This document shows, piece after piece, positions 42,421-52,366 of a stretch of DNA of 64,000 nucleotides. A program made the translations under genes and the position numbers. The stretch covers positions 62,001 through 126,000 of the forward strand of contig MKTB01000005.1 of assembly GCA_001897525.1 (NCBI GenBank). The letters are read 5' to 3'. Source of the stretch: Bacteroidetes bacterium 43-16 (GTDB taxonomy: Bacteria; Bacteroidota; Bacteroidia; Chitinophagales; Chitinophagaceae). How positions within the stretch are numbered: position 1 is the first letter of the stretch; each line of letters starts with the position of its first letter. The notes under the pieces were generated by a model. It saw only the letters and a list, made by a program, of their open reading frames with translations. It was not told the DNA's origin and made no database searches.

Positions 42421-43659
42421 TTATAGTTGTTTAAAGATAACAGTACTGTTATGCCCGCCAAAACCGAAAGCATTGCTCATGGCTACTTTTACGGGTTTGT
42501 GCAAGGCCTGGTCCAGGACAATATTCAAACCCTTGGGCAATGCAGGGTCCAGTTCTTTTACATTGATCGTTGGCGGTATGGTATCTTCCTGTATAGAGAG
42601 AATGGAGGCTATGGCTTCCAGGGCTGCGGCTGCACCCAATAAGTGCCCGGACATCGATTTGGTAGCACTCAGGTGCACATGGGCATCGCGGCCAAATACG
42701 GCTTCTACGGCCTTCAATTCTGCGATATCTCCCAGGGGTGTTGCGGTAGCGTGAAGGTTCAGGTAATCTACCTCTTCCGGCTTAAGCCCGGCTTCTTTCA
42801 AGGCCAGTCTCATGCATTGTGCCGCACTTATCCCATCGGGATGAGGTGAGGTAAGGTGATGTGCATCACCTGTCATAGCGGCTCCCACTACTTCTGCATA
42901 TATTTTAGCGCCACGGGCCAGGGCATGCTCATATTCTTCAAAAATAAGGGCCCCGGCACCTTCTCCCATCACGAAGCCGTCCCTGTCTTTATCAAAGGGC
43001 CTGCTGGCCGTCGCGGGGTCATCATTACGGGTACTCATGGCTTTCATAGCGGCAAATGCGCCATAGGAGGCAGGTGTAATGGGCGCTTCTGCCCCACCTG
43101 TCACAATTACCTTGGCCTTACCTAGTCTTATGTAATTAAAGGCATCCATAAATGCTGTATTGGAGGTAGCACAGGCAGAGGAAGGGCAATAGTTGATCCC
43201 CTGCAGGCCGTACTTGATCGAAATCATGCCTGCCGCTAAATTGACCAATAGCTTGGGGATAAAAAAGGGGTTGAACCTGGGTATATATCCCCCGTTAACA
43301 TAGGAAGCTACCTCATGTTCAAAGGTTTCTACACCTCCCTGCCCTACGCCAAAGATAACACCGGCATCAAAGGAGTCCATTGTTTTAAAATCAATCCCGG
43401 AGTCTTCAATGGCCTGTGCAGCACTATAAATCGCATACCGGATAAACAAATCGGTACGCCTGATCTCATTTTTATCCAGGTAAAGTTCCGGCTGAAAGTT
43501 TTTCACCTCGGCCCCGCATTGTGCCCTGAATTGAGTCACATCAAAACGGGTGACCAGGTTGACTGCACTTTTTCCAGCAATTAACGATTCCCAGGTAGTT
43601 TTAATATCATTTCCTAAAGGGTTTACTGTACCTAAACCCGTGACCACAACTCTATTCAT
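42421..43659 (-). CDS. fabF: 3-oxoacyl-ACP synthase II (FabF)
   Basis: Condensing enzyme elongating acyl-ACP chains. The 412-residue protein has the FabF pattern MNRVVVTGLGTVNPLGNDI at the N-terminus, catalytic Cys in PSSACATSNTAF near residue 165, His in NLHATATPLGDIAE near residue 304 and His in MSGHLLGAAAALEA near residue 340, plus the C-terminal NAFGFGGHNST. It faces the ACP/ketosynthase operon tail to tail, so it may complement that pathway or be the housekeeping enzyme. It has an exact -7 box 27 bases upstream. Confidence 0.9.
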   Translation of the reverse strand: MNRVVVTGLGTVNPLGNDIKTTWESLIAGKSAVNLVTRFDVTQFRAQCGAEVKNFQPELYLDKNEIRRTDLFIRYAIYSAAQAIEDSGIDFKTMDSFDAGVIFGVGQGGVETFEHEVASYVNGGYIPRFNPFFIPKLLVNLAAGMISIKYGLQGINYCPSSACATSNTAFMDAFNYIRLGKAKVIVTGGAEAPITPASYGAFAAMKAMSTRNDDPATASRPFDKDRDGFVMGEGAGALIFEEYEHALARGAKIYAEVVGAAMTGDAHHLTSPHPDGISAAQCMRLALKEAGLKPEEVDYLNLHATATPLGDIAELKAVEAVFGRDAHVHLSATKSMSGHLLGAAAALEAIASILSIQEDTIPPTINVKELDPALPKGLNIVLDQALHKPVKVAMSNAFGFGGHNSTVIFKQL

Positions 43660-43685
43660 AAATAATCGCTTGGCAAAATATGGCG

Positions 43686-43693
43686 CAAATATA
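43686..43693 (-). promoter_or_regulatory. -7 promoter box of fabF
   Basis: Minus-strand TATATTTG, exact consensus. Confidence 0.65.
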
Positions 43694-43790
43694 TTGAGAA
43701 ATTCCCTTCCGGACCGCTATTCACTCCCATTAAAAAGGGATGCCGTTCCTAAGAACTTCATCCCCTTTAATTAAACGCACCAGAGATTCT

Positions 43791-45458
43791 TTATTTTATC
43801 AAATGCACTTCTCCTTTAAATTCACGGACCTCTTCTCCTACCCTGATCCTGGAGTCATACATATATAAGCCTCCGTCTACGGGTTTACCATTAAAGGTAC
43901 CATCCCATCCGGAAAGGGCTGCAGAGCCGTAGGCGCTGTACACCACCTGTCCCCATCTGTTGTAGATGTTCAGACGATCTATATTTACTAAGTTAGGATA
44001 ATTGATAGAAGGGAAGAAGCGGTCATTTTTACCATCGCCGTTTGGTGTAAAGGCGTTGGGAAATACAATTCTTTTTTCTTTATAGTTCACATCCAGGTGC
44101 AACACCACGGTGCTGTCACATCCCAGTTGCGTCAGTAATTTTCTTTTATAAACACCCGGATCATAAATCTTACGGCCTACAAATTCATAATATTCACCTT
44201 CTTCTATGGTTTCATGTATGTTCACAGAATCTGTCGGGTGTACCACGATCGTAGTAAATGCAGTATCCTTACAACCGAATGGTGTGGCACCGATGGCCCG
44301 GTACACCGTAGAGATCGTAGGACTGGCTACAATAGCAATCCCGGTACTGGCAGAAATATTCTGAACAGGAGACCAGGTAACATCAGGAGCACCGCTACTG
44401 GTGAGGCTCACGCTACTGCCCGCACAGAAAACGGTGGTATCGGGAGCAATTCTTACAACAGGTTTCGGGTGAACGGTTACCACTACCGGCACTCTAGGTC
44501 CTTCAATAGGACAGCCGGCATTACTTTGTGTGACATACCAGGTATAAGTTCCCGGAACATTTGTATTGGGAACAGGTGCTGTGTAGGAAGGGGTACCACC
44601 GGTAGCTTGTGTGTACCAGCGATATACCGGGCTGGGCAGGTTACCGGTAGCCGACAATTGAGCGGCGGGTACAAACTGGCAATAGCTAGCCCCTGTAGCC
44701 GTAACCGGATCCGGGGTCTGCCCACCGGAGATGATCACATCTTTAATGCCATGTCCCTCATAATACAAACCGGTAGAGGCTGAAAAACCAAAATAACCGG
44801 TAGCATTGGTCAGGGTCAAAGGCCCGGTAATTTGCGGGGTAGCCGCACCATCGAGGAATACCGAGATGGTCCCTAATTCATAAACGATCTTTGCGGTATG
44901 CCAGGCACCATCAATGATTTGTGACTGTGCCGTCAGCTCAGAACCGATCAAACCATTCATGACACCTTCTGTATAACCATTATTCTGAAACTGGCGCAGT
45001 GTGATCAATGGATTAGCATTGATTACTGGTGTAGCACTATTGTTATCATAGGTATCAAATATCAATCCGAAACCGTTCATAACCGTAGGCATACCGATCC
45101 CTCCTCCCAACTGAAAACCGGAAGGCGGATTTGCAATATACCAGAATGCCAGACCATCTGCCGCCGGGATACCGGTATTGGTGGTAATGCGGTAACTGAA
45201 CTCAATGGAGAAAAAGTCACAGGCACTGTTGAGATTCTGAGGAACGGTATAATAGATATAGCCGTTTTGAGTACCGATATTGTTGTTCAGGTTAATATGT
45301 GTGGAAGCATTTGATGCATTCCCACCCATGGTCCAGCCTGTAGTACTGATCGGATTACCATTTAAGGTATAAGTGTACGTTTGAGCAACTGCTTTTTCTC
45401 CCATTGCTAAGCCGGAAAAAGCCAGAATACTTAAGGTTTTAAATAAAATTCGTTTCAT
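43791..45458 (-). CDS. Secreted L-type-lectin-like protein with gliding-motility C-terminal domain
   Basis: A 555-residue exported protein: signal peptide (about 1-25, ending AVAQ), an L-type lectin-like beta-sandwich at about 30-245 (FFSIEFSYRITTNTG, DGLAFWYIAN, GFGLIFDTYDNN, HTAKIVYELGTISVFLDG), Ig-like/PKD-like modules to about 450 (YTWYVTQSNAGCPIEGPRVPVVVTV; VFCAGSSVSLTSSG), and a CHU_C domain at the end (IVFPNAFTPNGDGKNDRFFP... LNIYNRWGQVVY... SGWDGTFNGKPVDGGLYMY), the type B T9SS sorting signal. Carbohydrate binding at the cell surface is inferred from the lectin fold. Confidence 0.82.
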   Translation of the reverse strand: MKRILFKTLSILAFSGLAMGEKAVAQTYTYTLNGNPISTTGWTMGGNASNASTHINLNNNIGTQNGYIYYTVPQNLNSACDFFSIEFSYRITTNTGIPAADGLAFWYIANPPSGFQLGGGIGMPTVMNGFGLIFDTYDNNSATPVINANPLITLRQFQNNGYTEGVMNGLIGSELTAQSQIIDGAWHTAKIVYELGTISVFLDGAATPQITGPLTLTNATGYFGFSASTGLYYEGHGIKDVIISGGQTPDPVTATGASYCQFVPAAQLSATGNLPSPVYRWYTQATGGTPSYTAPVPNTNVPGTYTWYVTQSNAGCPIEGPRVPVVVTVHPKPVVRIAPDTTVFCAGSSVSLTSSGAPDVTWSPVQNISASTGIAIVASPTISTVYRAIGATPFGCKDTAFTTIVVHPTDSVNIHETIEEGEYYEFVGRKIYDPGVYKRKLLTQLGCDSTVVLHLDVNYKEKRIVFPNAFTPNGDGKNDRFFPSINYPNLVNIDRLNIYNRWGQVVYSAYGSAALSGWDGTFNGKPVDGGLYMYDSRIRVGEEVREFKGEVHLIK

Positions 45459-45681
45459 CTAATTTAAATTGGATAGGTAGATTTAAATTTTGTGATCGAA
45501 AAATCCCAAATAAAGTGGTTCAATTTTAACCAGACTTTAAATAAGATTTACCATTTCACTAGTAGAAAGACTGTAAATTATACATAAATAGTTGGTTGGC
45601 AAATTTTTTTTAACTTTTTTTTAATCTACAAATACTAAAATAGGCAGAATAATATATCTCCACAATGCAGCATACACAAAA
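45459..45681. other. A/T-rich promoter region without a gene
   Basis: Upstream of the lectin gene and downstream of purA. It contains T- and A-rich tracts (e.g. a 16-base T-rich run near 45606) but no exact TAnnTTTG box and no supportable coding sequence. Confidence 0.5.
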
Positions 45682-45711
45682 AAAGAAGCATATATTTCTA
45701 TATGCTTCTTT
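45682..45711 (-). terminator. Terminator after purA
   Basis: 13-base stem AAAGAAGCATATA/TATATGCTTCTTT with TTTC loop, 23 bases beyond the purA stop codon; the minus-strand tail is TTTTGTGT. Confidence 0.85.
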
Positions 45712-45734
45712 AAGAAAATTCTTTTTTGAAATAT

Positions 45735-47003
45735 TTAAAATAATTTTAATAAATTATCTCTGCCGGTTCCGTTTGACACGTATTGTATCTTAACTTCCAG
45801 GTAGTCTTCCAGGAAGGAACAGAAGTTCTTAAATGCTTCCGGTAAGCTTTCCAAAGTAGTACATTCGCTTGTTTTTACCGGGGCCCAGCCCTTAAAGCTT
45901 TCATATTGAGCTTCAATATCGGCTTCGCAGATATCAAAAGGCATTTCTTTGGTCACCTCATCACCGATCTTATAGGCTGTAGCTGCTTTGATGGTTTCAA
46001 AGCCATCCATTACATCTGCTTTTGTAACAATTAAACGGGTCACCCCACTCAACATAATGGTATATTTAAGTGCAACGAGGTCAATCCATCCGCAACGTCT
46101 TGGTCTTTTGGTCACTGCGCCAAATTCACTACCGGCTACTCTTAACGCTTCTCCTACTTCATCATGCAGTTCTGTAGGGAAAGGTCCGCTACCCACACGG
46201 GTACAATAAGCTTTGGTGATCCCGAATACATCTCCGATAGCCGAAGGTGCAATACCTAAACCGGTACAGACACCTGCAGTAATTGTATTGGAAGAGGTGA
46301 CAAAGGGATAAGTACCGTAATCCACATCCAGCATGGAACCCTGAGCACCTTCTGCAAGCACTTTCTTCCCCGCTTTGATCTGCTCATTGAGCCAGTATTC
46401 GCCATTGACAATATTCAGGCTTTGCAGGTAAGCAACGGCTTCAAAAAATGCCGGCTCCCAGCTTTCCCAGTCTACCTGCTCGCTGTACATAGCCAGCATA
46501 GACAGGTGTTTTTGTTTCAGTTTTTCGTAACGGGCTTTCCAGTCCTTAGCCAGGATATCTCCCACACGAAGTCCGTTTCTGCCTGTCTTATCCATATAAG
46601 CAGGACCGATACCTTTTAAGGTAGACCCTATCTTCTCTGTACCTTTTGCATGCTCAGAGGCAGCATCCAATGCTCTGTGTGTAGGCAGGATGAGGTGCGC
46701 TTTATGAGAAATAAACAGGTTGTCTGATAAAGACACGCCGATGGCGTTCAGGTTTTCGATTTCTTCTTTTAAAGTCACCGGATCGATCACGACACCGTTA
46801 CCGATCAGGTTTAATTTATTTTCCTGGAACACACCGGAAGGAATTGTTCTCAGGACAACTTTTTGTCCCTTAACATAAAGTGTGTGCCCGGCATTGGGGC
46901 CACCTTGAAAGCGCGCAATGATATCGTACCGGGCAGCAAGATAATCAACAATCTTACCCTTACCTTCGTCGCCCCATTGCAGGCCTAATAAAACGTCTAC
47001 CAT
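45735..47003 (-). CDS. purA: Adenylosuccinate synthase
   Basis: Condenses IMP and aspartate with GTP to form adenylosuccinate in AMP synthesis. The 422-residue protein has the N-terminal GLQWGDEGKGKIVDYLA (IMP-binding P-loop-like), GGPNAGHTLY near residue 35, GTEKIGSTLKGIGPAYMDKTGR near residue 120, and the GTP-binding TKPKRRCGWIDLVALKY-like segment near residue 300, plus a C-terminal VSNGTGRDNLL. Length is standard. An exact -7 box lies 20 bases upstream. Confidence 0.96.
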   Translation of the reverse strand: MVDVLLGLQWGDEGKGKIVDYLAARYDIIARFQGGPNAGHTLYVKGQKVVLRTIPSGVFQENKLNLIGNGVVIDPVTLKEEIENLNAIGVSLSDNLFISHKAHLILPTHRALDAASEHAKGTEKIGSTLKGIGPAYMDKTGRNGLRVGDILAKDWKARYEKLKQKHLSMLAMYSEQVDWESWEPAFFEAVAYLQSLNIVNGEYWLNEQIKAGKKVLAEGAQGSMLDVDYGTYPFVTSSNTITAGVCTGLGIAPSAIGDVFGITKAYCTRVGSGPFPTELHDEVGEALRVAGSEFGAVTKRPRRCGWIDLVALKYTIMLSGVTRLIVTKADVMDGFETIKAATAYKIGDEVTKEMPFDICEADIEAQYESFKGWAPVKTSECTTLESLPEAFKNFCSFLEDYLEVKIQYVSNGTGRDNLLKLF

Positions 47004-47022
47004 AGTTAATTAAAGTAAAGCG

Positions 47023-47030
47023 CAAAATTA
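47023..47030 (-). promoter_or_regulatory. -7 promoter box of purA
   Basis: Minus-strand TAATTTTG, exact consensus. Confidence 0.65.
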
Positions 47031-47146
47031 GACAATCTTTTGGCCTAAAAAAATGAAATTCATTAATGTGAATAAAAAAGCCTTTATTTTTCACAACAGA
47101 AGGCTTATCAAAGAAAATGAGTGGCGTATTATATAAAGATAACTCA

Positions 47147-48886
47147 TCAGGCTAATTCGTGTCGGATGCCCTGAGCACTTAATTGTGCCCTCAATTCCTC
47201 CACATATATCCTAAGGGCCGGCTCGGTCTCCGGCACCAGAGTGATCCTGGTGGCAAATATCATCCACCGGCTTGCCTTACCGTTCTTCTGCCTGATCTGC
47301 ATTTTACCGGTATACCCGCCTTTATATGCTTTTTCCACTTTGAACACCACTTTTTCGATCTCCGCAATTTTATATTTTTTAAAAGACAGGTTATTCATAA
47401 TCAGCCATTCTTCTTTGATGAGAAAGGGTGCTATTTTCTTATTGCGCAGCAGGAAAAACAGAAGTAAGGCAAGTACAATACCGCCACCTACAATCCAATA
47501 GACCATCTTACGGTCGGGGTTATCATAATCTGTGGATGCGGTGAGTACCTGGTCGCTTTCTTCAGGGAGCAGTTTTCCCGAAGCCTGGAGATCGCGGATA
47601 TCATCGCTCCTCAGGTCTGCTGCTGTGGCCAGCCTCCGGGCGGTAGTTGCATCTTTAATCGCATACACCGCATGGGGCATTAATTGTGAGCTACCCAGGT
47701 CATCAAAATAGAAATAGCGGTTACCGGCCTGCCATACGTTATTATAGCGGTCTTTTCCGGTACTGAGCGATTGCATGGCTGATGCGGAGACGTTTTCCAG
47801 TAGCATCAGGTGCGTGTTGCGGCTTTGAAGGCCTGATTTATTGCCCCAGACTTCTCCGGCACGCAGGTAATAGATCTTCTCGCTACTCCGGAATACATCA
47901 TCTGATATTTCTTCAAAAGTATTCCCGGCAAAAGGATTTTTCCCGGCACGTTCCACTTTCCCCGTTTCTGCATTGTAAAAGTATATTCCTTCCTGAGCCG
48001 CAAATAAGACCTGGTTGGCATGCTTCAGGCGGGCACTTAAGAGCCGGTAAGGGGCTTTTTTCACATCAAAAGCAGTGCCGTCTGCATATACCATCCCTTT
48101 CTGCTCATCGATCAGATAGGCATTCCGGGAAGGAACATCTCCTTCAATATGCTGCTCATACACTTGTGTATGATAGGTCAAAGGCAATAATTGGTTTTGA
48201 TAGTAGACGTGTTGCCCATCGGTGAAATAGGAACTACTTCCGTAAGCTTCTTTTCCTGTCTGCCGGACTAAAACGGACTTTATCTGTTGCGGATCTGCCT
48301 CGGGCAGCGGCAATCCTTTATAAAAAGCCTGCTCATCATTGACGGCAATAGCATAAGCCGGTTGTGAATGGTAAGGAGTATTGCTTTGCGGGAGCTTTAC
48401 TGCAGGATACCAATAGGTTTGTGGTTTACCGGCTATACCAAAGCGCTGGCCGATCAATTGTCCTACTTCTTTAAATACGTTTAAGGAGGTATTGCGTTCT
48501 GAGTTCCGGCTGCAGTAATAAGCGGTGCTGCCATCGGTATAATAGTTATTTCCCAGGGCTTTTAAAGATCCAGGCTTAAGGTCTTTCAATATAACATTTC
48601 CGGCATACACGTTCTGCTCATCATAGCCTATGTGTGCATCTTCAAAATTGTCGGGCAATACCTTGAAGGTTTCGGCACGGGCATCTTTTACCTCGTAGTA
48701 GCCATTGCTCGGCACCATGGCATACACCTTGCCCTCATAGGTGGCATATACCCCATTGAGTTTGGTCGCCTTTTGATCAAACTCATATGTGCTGTCACTA
48801 TTGGAGATGCTTATGGACAGCATCGAAAACAAGAATATAAATGAGAGGATCAGCAAGGAGTAGATGATATAGCGGTATTTATACAT
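47147..48886 (-). CDS. Membrane protein with DKNYY-like repeats
   Basis: A 579-residue protein with an N-terminal membrane segment (IIYSLLILSFIFLFSMLSISI), an extracytoplasmic region of repeated short units in which an Asp/Asn-x-x-Tyr-Tyr or VYY/FYY pattern recurs (DEQNVYAGNV, GNNYYTDGSTAYYC, NDEQAFYKG, TDGQHVYYQN, RSSEKIYYLRAG), a second membrane segment (MVYWIVGGGIVLALLLFFLL) near residue 465, and a cytosolic PH-like C-terminus. The units resemble the DKNYY family, whose function is unknown. It is a single gene; no partner is adjacent. Confidence 0.65.
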   Translation of the reverse strand: MYKYRYIIYSLLILSFIFLFSMLSISISNSDSTYEFDQKATKLNGVYATYEGKVYAMVPSNGYYEVKDARAETFKVLPDNFEDAHIGYDEQNVYAGNVILKDLKPGSLKALGNNYYTDGSTAYYCSRNSERNTSLNVFKEVGQLIGQRFGIAGKPQTYWYPAVKLPQSNTPYHSQPAYAIAVNDEQAFYKGLPLPEADPQQIKSVLVRQTGKEAYGSSSYFTDGQHVYYQNQLLPLTYHTQVYEQHIEGDVPSRNAYLIDEQKGMVYADGTAFDVKKAPYRLLSARLKHANQVLFAAQEGIYFYNAETGKVERAGKNPFAGNTFEEISDDVFRSSEKIYYLRAGEVWGNKSGLQSRNTHLMLLENVSASAMQSLSTGKDRYNNVWQAGNRYFYFDDLGSSQLMPHAVYAIKDATTARRLATAADLRSDDIRDLQASGKLLPEESDQVLTASTDYDNPDRKMVYWIVGGGIVLALLLFFLLRNKKIAPFLIKEEWLIMNNLSFKKYKIAEIEKVVFKVEKAYKGGYTGKMQIRQKNGKASRWMIFATRITLVPETEPALRIYVEELRAQLSAQGIRHELA

Positions 48887-49061
48887 GATACGTTCTTTTA
48901 GTTATCTTATTCAATCAATACGGTCCACTCCAGGAAATAGCCGATCACACCACCTTATCTTCACCTATCCTGTTTTAGATTGAAAAGTAAATATAATGCG
49001 ATTACCGCTAAAGTTGATTTCAAAAGGGCACAGGCATCTGTATAGCGCATTTTTCACACCA

Positions 49062-49087
49062 AAAGGTGCCCTACGGGACACCTTTAA
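49062..49087 (-). terminator. Terminator after the DUF4249 gene
   Basis: Stem AAAGGTGCCC/GGG(A)CACCTTT with a 3-base loop and one bulge, about 55 bases beyond the stop codon. The rest of 48887-49141 shows nothing I can support. Confidence 0.6.
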
Positions 49088-49141
49088 TTCTATTCCTGGT
49101 CCTTTTAAACCATAAACCGCTAATGCCGGAAAGGTGATGAT

Positions 49142-50005
49142 TTATTCGATCTTTTTACTTTTTGTGCAAAAAGCAGAAAAGATACCATAACCTCCTTCAA
49201 TATTGGTGTACACGGAAGTGGGTTCGCTAAAAGGATCTCCGCCCCCTCCTGCTCCTTTTTTAATGGCTGTAACATACCTGAAATAAGATTCGGTGGTGTT
49301 AATACAACTCAGGGTTGTTTCTTTCTCCTCATTGTCCAGGTCGGCGTTAAATGAAAAATCATATTTTATTATACCATTACTTTCCTGCTGCACTTCCTTT
49401 GCAACATCATAACTTGTATAGGACTGATCTTGATCTTTGATAGATACATGGGTGACAACACGCAAAAAACTAATCCCGTTTCCCGGATCCCGGATCGTCA
49501 TATTTACCTTGTATTCAGGATAGTTATGATCGAAAGGAAAAGGGCCGCTGATTGTATAATCGAAATCAAAATCTTTTGAGGGTACCGTAGTCGTCGCTTT
49601 CAGGTCAAAAAGGCTATTATTTTTAGCACTGACAGTATAGGTTTCTCCGGGCAAAATAGGCAACTTGCTTTGTAAAGTATAGAAGATCACGATTTGCTTG
49701 TCATTGTTGGAATATTTGCCGGAACGGGTTTCCAGGAATTTCAAATCAATGCTCTGCCCCTTGTGTTCCAGTTTGACCTCAGCTTGTTCCAGGTCGGCAA
49801 TAGTGATGGTCTTATCTTTTTTATTGCTCACTCCTTTTGCCAGGCTGAGTGCAATAGTAATGGTATCCACATCGGGATTCAAAAAGCCGAAAAGCATTGC
49901 TGCATCATCGGTACGGGTGAGTTTTCCATCCGGGACTTTGGTTTTACAGCTCAAAGCAATAAAGGAAAACAGGATGGGAAGAAGGATTATTTTAAATATT
50001 TTCAT
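49142..50005 (-). CDS. DUF4249-type outer-membrane lipoprotein
   Basis: A 287-residue lipoprotein (signal peptide MKIFKIILLPILFSFIA, lipobox ALSC with Cys20) of beta-sandwich character: VPDGKLTRTDDAAMLF, LPGETYTVSAKN, FDFDYTISGPFPFDHNYPEYKVNMTIRDP. Such DUF4249 proteins are nearly always encoded right after a TonB-dependent receptor, as here (9-base gap), and are thought to act with it at the outer-membrane surface, in the manner of SusD for SusC. The ligand is unknown. Confidence 0.8.
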   Translation of the reverse strand: MKIFKIILLPILFSFIALSCKTKVPDGKLTRTDDAAMLFGFLNPDVDTITIALSLAKGVSNKKDKTITIADLEQAEVKLEHKGQSIDLKFLETRSGKYSNNDKQIVIFYTLQSKLPILPGETYTVSAKNNSLFDLKATTTVPSKDFDFDYTISGPFPFDHNYPEYKVNMTIRDPGNGISFLRVVTHVSIKDQDQSYTSYDVAKEVQQESNGIIKYDFSFNADLDNEEKETTLSCINTTESYFRYVTAIKKGAGGGGDPFSEPTSVYTNIEGGYGIFSAFCTKSKKIE

Positions 50006-50014
50006 AAGGTTATT

Positions 50015-52366
50015 CTATTTGAATTTGAAGCTATAGGTGAATGAGGGAATAAAGGGGAATATGGTATATTTATACAGTGCTCTTTCATTACCTGAATTAT
50101 TATATTCCATGGAGTAAAAAAACGGGTTCTTCCTGTTGTAGAGATTATAAAAGCTAAATTCCCAGGTACGTGTACCTTTTTTACGTTCTCTGCTGAACTG
50201 GATCCCCAGGTCCATCCTGTGATAAAGTTCTGTTCTGAAATCATTTCTCCCGGAAAAGATACTTGCGTTATCTAAATAAATACCCGGATTGGCCAGGTTT
50301 CCGTCGGCCGGGATATTAGATACTGTAGTCCCGTCTTGCCTGGTAATAATAATAGGATTACCTGTAGCAATCGTAAATAAGGCATTGATGCGGATCCTGG
50401 GGCTCAGCTCATAAAAGCCCACCAGGTTAAGGTCATGCCTGCGGTCAAAACGGGGATAGAAGAACTTACCGTTATTGATGTCTTCAAATTTGAATTTTGT
50501 CCAGGACAAGGTGTATGCCAGCCAACCATTCAGACGGCCCTTAGGCTTTTGCACCATAAGTTCTGCACCATAACTATGACCAATGCCGGAGCTTACTTTA
50601 TCTTCAAATGCACCATTCTTACTTAATTCAGCAGGATCTTCCATATCAAAGAAGGAAACACCTTCTTTATAGGTGATAATATTGCTCATGTCTTTATAAT
50701 ATCCTTCCAGGCTCAGGGAAAGACCCGGATGCTCGATATCCCTGAAAAAGCCTAAACTGTATTGCTGCGCGCGCTGCGGACCTATTTTATCTGTGGCAGG
50801 TACCCAGAGATCACTGGGCAGGTTGAGCGAAGAGCTGGTCAGCAAATGAAGATATTGATTCATGATCGTATAACTGGCCTTGACCGAGGTCTGATCGTCT
50901 ATCAGGAAACGGGCAGAGGCCCTGGGCTCGATATTGAAGTAAGGCCTGGAACCGGCTATAAACGCAGTTCCGCGCAACCCCAGGTTAGCGGCCAGTTTTT
51001 TGCTGATCTTCCATTCGTCATCCAGGTAAAGGTTATGTTCCCAGCTTTCATATTCTTTATTGGGGTTGGGAAATTTCTGACCCTTTTCTATCTCAACAAA
51101 AGTGCTTGGCTTGAAATAATGGCGGGTTATTTTATATCCTGCCCTTATGGTATGATTGCTGTTCGCAAAATAACTGAAATCGTATTTTCCACCGATATCA
51201 TCAATAGAGGAGAGCAAAGACATTTTATAGGTCTCCCCCTGAAAGCGCTCCTGCATATTAATGCCCATTCTATAATTGCTGTAATTGACCGACATATTGG
51301 CAAAAAGCCTGGGATTGAAGATATGGCTCCATCTTAAAGATCCGATGGTATTGCCCCAGCCAAAAACCATTTTGGAGAAACTCTCTTTTTCAGGGTTACT
51401 CTTGCTCGAAAACCGGTCTTTACCCAGATATCCGCTTAAATAGATGCTGTTTTTCTTATCGATCTGGTAATTAACTTTCGCATTAAAGTCATAGAAATTG
51501 GCCCCGAGACTGGAACCTTTAGCAGTTGCCTTAATAATGGGTGCGGCCAGAACATCGGCATAACTCCTTCTCGCCGACACTAAAAATGAGGCTTTATTCT
51601 TTACAATAGGCCCTTCAAATGTGGCCCTGGAAGAGAGTAAGCCCAGGCCTACCTCTCTCTTATACCTCTGCTTGTCGCCGTCTTTCATGGTAATATTGAG
51701 TACAGAGGACAGGCGCTCCCCGTACTTTGCCGGGAAACCACCTTTGATCAGCTCAATGCCCTTAATGGCATCTCCATTAAAAATGGAAATAAAGCCAAAC
51801 AAGTGACTGGCATTATACACGACCGCATCATCAAGGATAACGAGGTTTTGATCTGTATTTCCTCCGCGTACATTAAAACCACTGCTTCCCTCCTGCCCTT
51901 TCTGCACTCCGGGAAGCAATTTGATTACTTTAAATACATCTTTTTCTCCCAATAAAGCCGGGATGTTCTTCACCTGCTCCGAGCTTAGCTGATGGGTGCT
52001 TCCACGTACCTCCTGCGCGTTACCTGTTTTAGCAGTAACCACGACTGCTTCCAGGCTATTCCTTGGATGAATGGCCAGGTCTATGATTTTGTTTTCCTGC
52101 AGATCAATATTCAGACTTGTATCATTATAACCGGGATAATACAACTGTATAACATAAGTCCCCGGTTTCAGGCTCAGGGAATAATAGCCCTGTTCGTTGG
52201 TAGCCGCAAAAATTTCTGCATCTTTTACCTGGACAATAGCGCCCGGTAAACTTTCTTTTGAGCCGGCTTCATGTACAAATCCACTGATGCTGAGCTTGTT
52301 TTGTGCATGGGTAATCGTTGTAAAAACGCCCGTACTGATGAGTGTGAACATCATTCTTTTCATCAT
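50015..52366 (-). CDS. TonB-dependent receptor with carboxypeptidase-like N-terminal domain
   Basis: Outer-membrane active transporter, 783 aa. Order: signal peptide (ending THAQ, about residue 22), carboxypeptidase-regulatory-like domain (ISGFVHEAGSKESLPGAIVQVKDAEIFAATNEQGYYSL, about 26-105), plug domain (LLPGVQKGQEGSSGFNVRGGNTDQNLVILDDAVVYNASHLFGF near residue 150-195) and a 22-strand-type barrel with many aromatic-ended strands, closing in FTYSFKFK. The size suits the shorter receptor class paired with DUF4249 rather than SusC (about 1,000 aa). First gene of a two-gene operon. Confidence 0.9.
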   Translation of the reverse strand: MMKRMMFTLISTGVFTTITHAQNKLSISGFVHEAGSKESLPGAIVQVKDAEIFAATNEQGYYSLSLKPGTYVIQLYYPGYNDTSLNIDLQENKIIDLAIHPRNSLEAVVVTAKTGNAQEVRGSTHQLSSEQVKNIPALLGEKDVFKVIKLLPGVQKGQEGSSGFNVRGGNTDQNLVILDDAVVYNASHLFGFISIFNGDAIKGIELIKGGFPAKYGERLSSVLNITMKDGDKQRYKREVGLGLLSSRATFEGPIVKNKASFLVSARRSYADVLAAPIIKATAKGSSLGANFYDFNAKVNYQIDKKNSIYLSGYLGKDRFSSKSNPEKESFSKMVFGWGNTIGSLRWSHIFNPRLFANMSVNYSNYRMGINMQERFQGETYKMSLLSSIDDIGGKYDFSYFANSNHTIRAGYKITRHYFKPSTFVEIEKGQKFPNPNKEYESWEHNLYLDDEWKISKKLAANLGLRGTAFIAGSRPYFNIEPRASARFLIDDQTSVKASYTIMNQYLHLLTSSSLNLPSDLWVPATDKIGPQRAQQYSLGFFRDIEHPGLSLSLEGYYKDMSNIITYKEGVSFFDMEDPAELSKNGAFEDKVSSGIGHSYGAELMVQKPKGRLNGWLAYTLSWTKFKFEDINNGKFFYPRFDRRHDLNLVGFYELSPRIRINALFTIATGNPIIITRQDGTTVSNIPADGNLANPGIYLDNASIFSGRNDFRTELYHRMDLGIQFSRERKKGTRTWEFSFYNLYNRKNPFFYSMEYNNSGNERALYKYTIFPFIPSFTYSFKFK

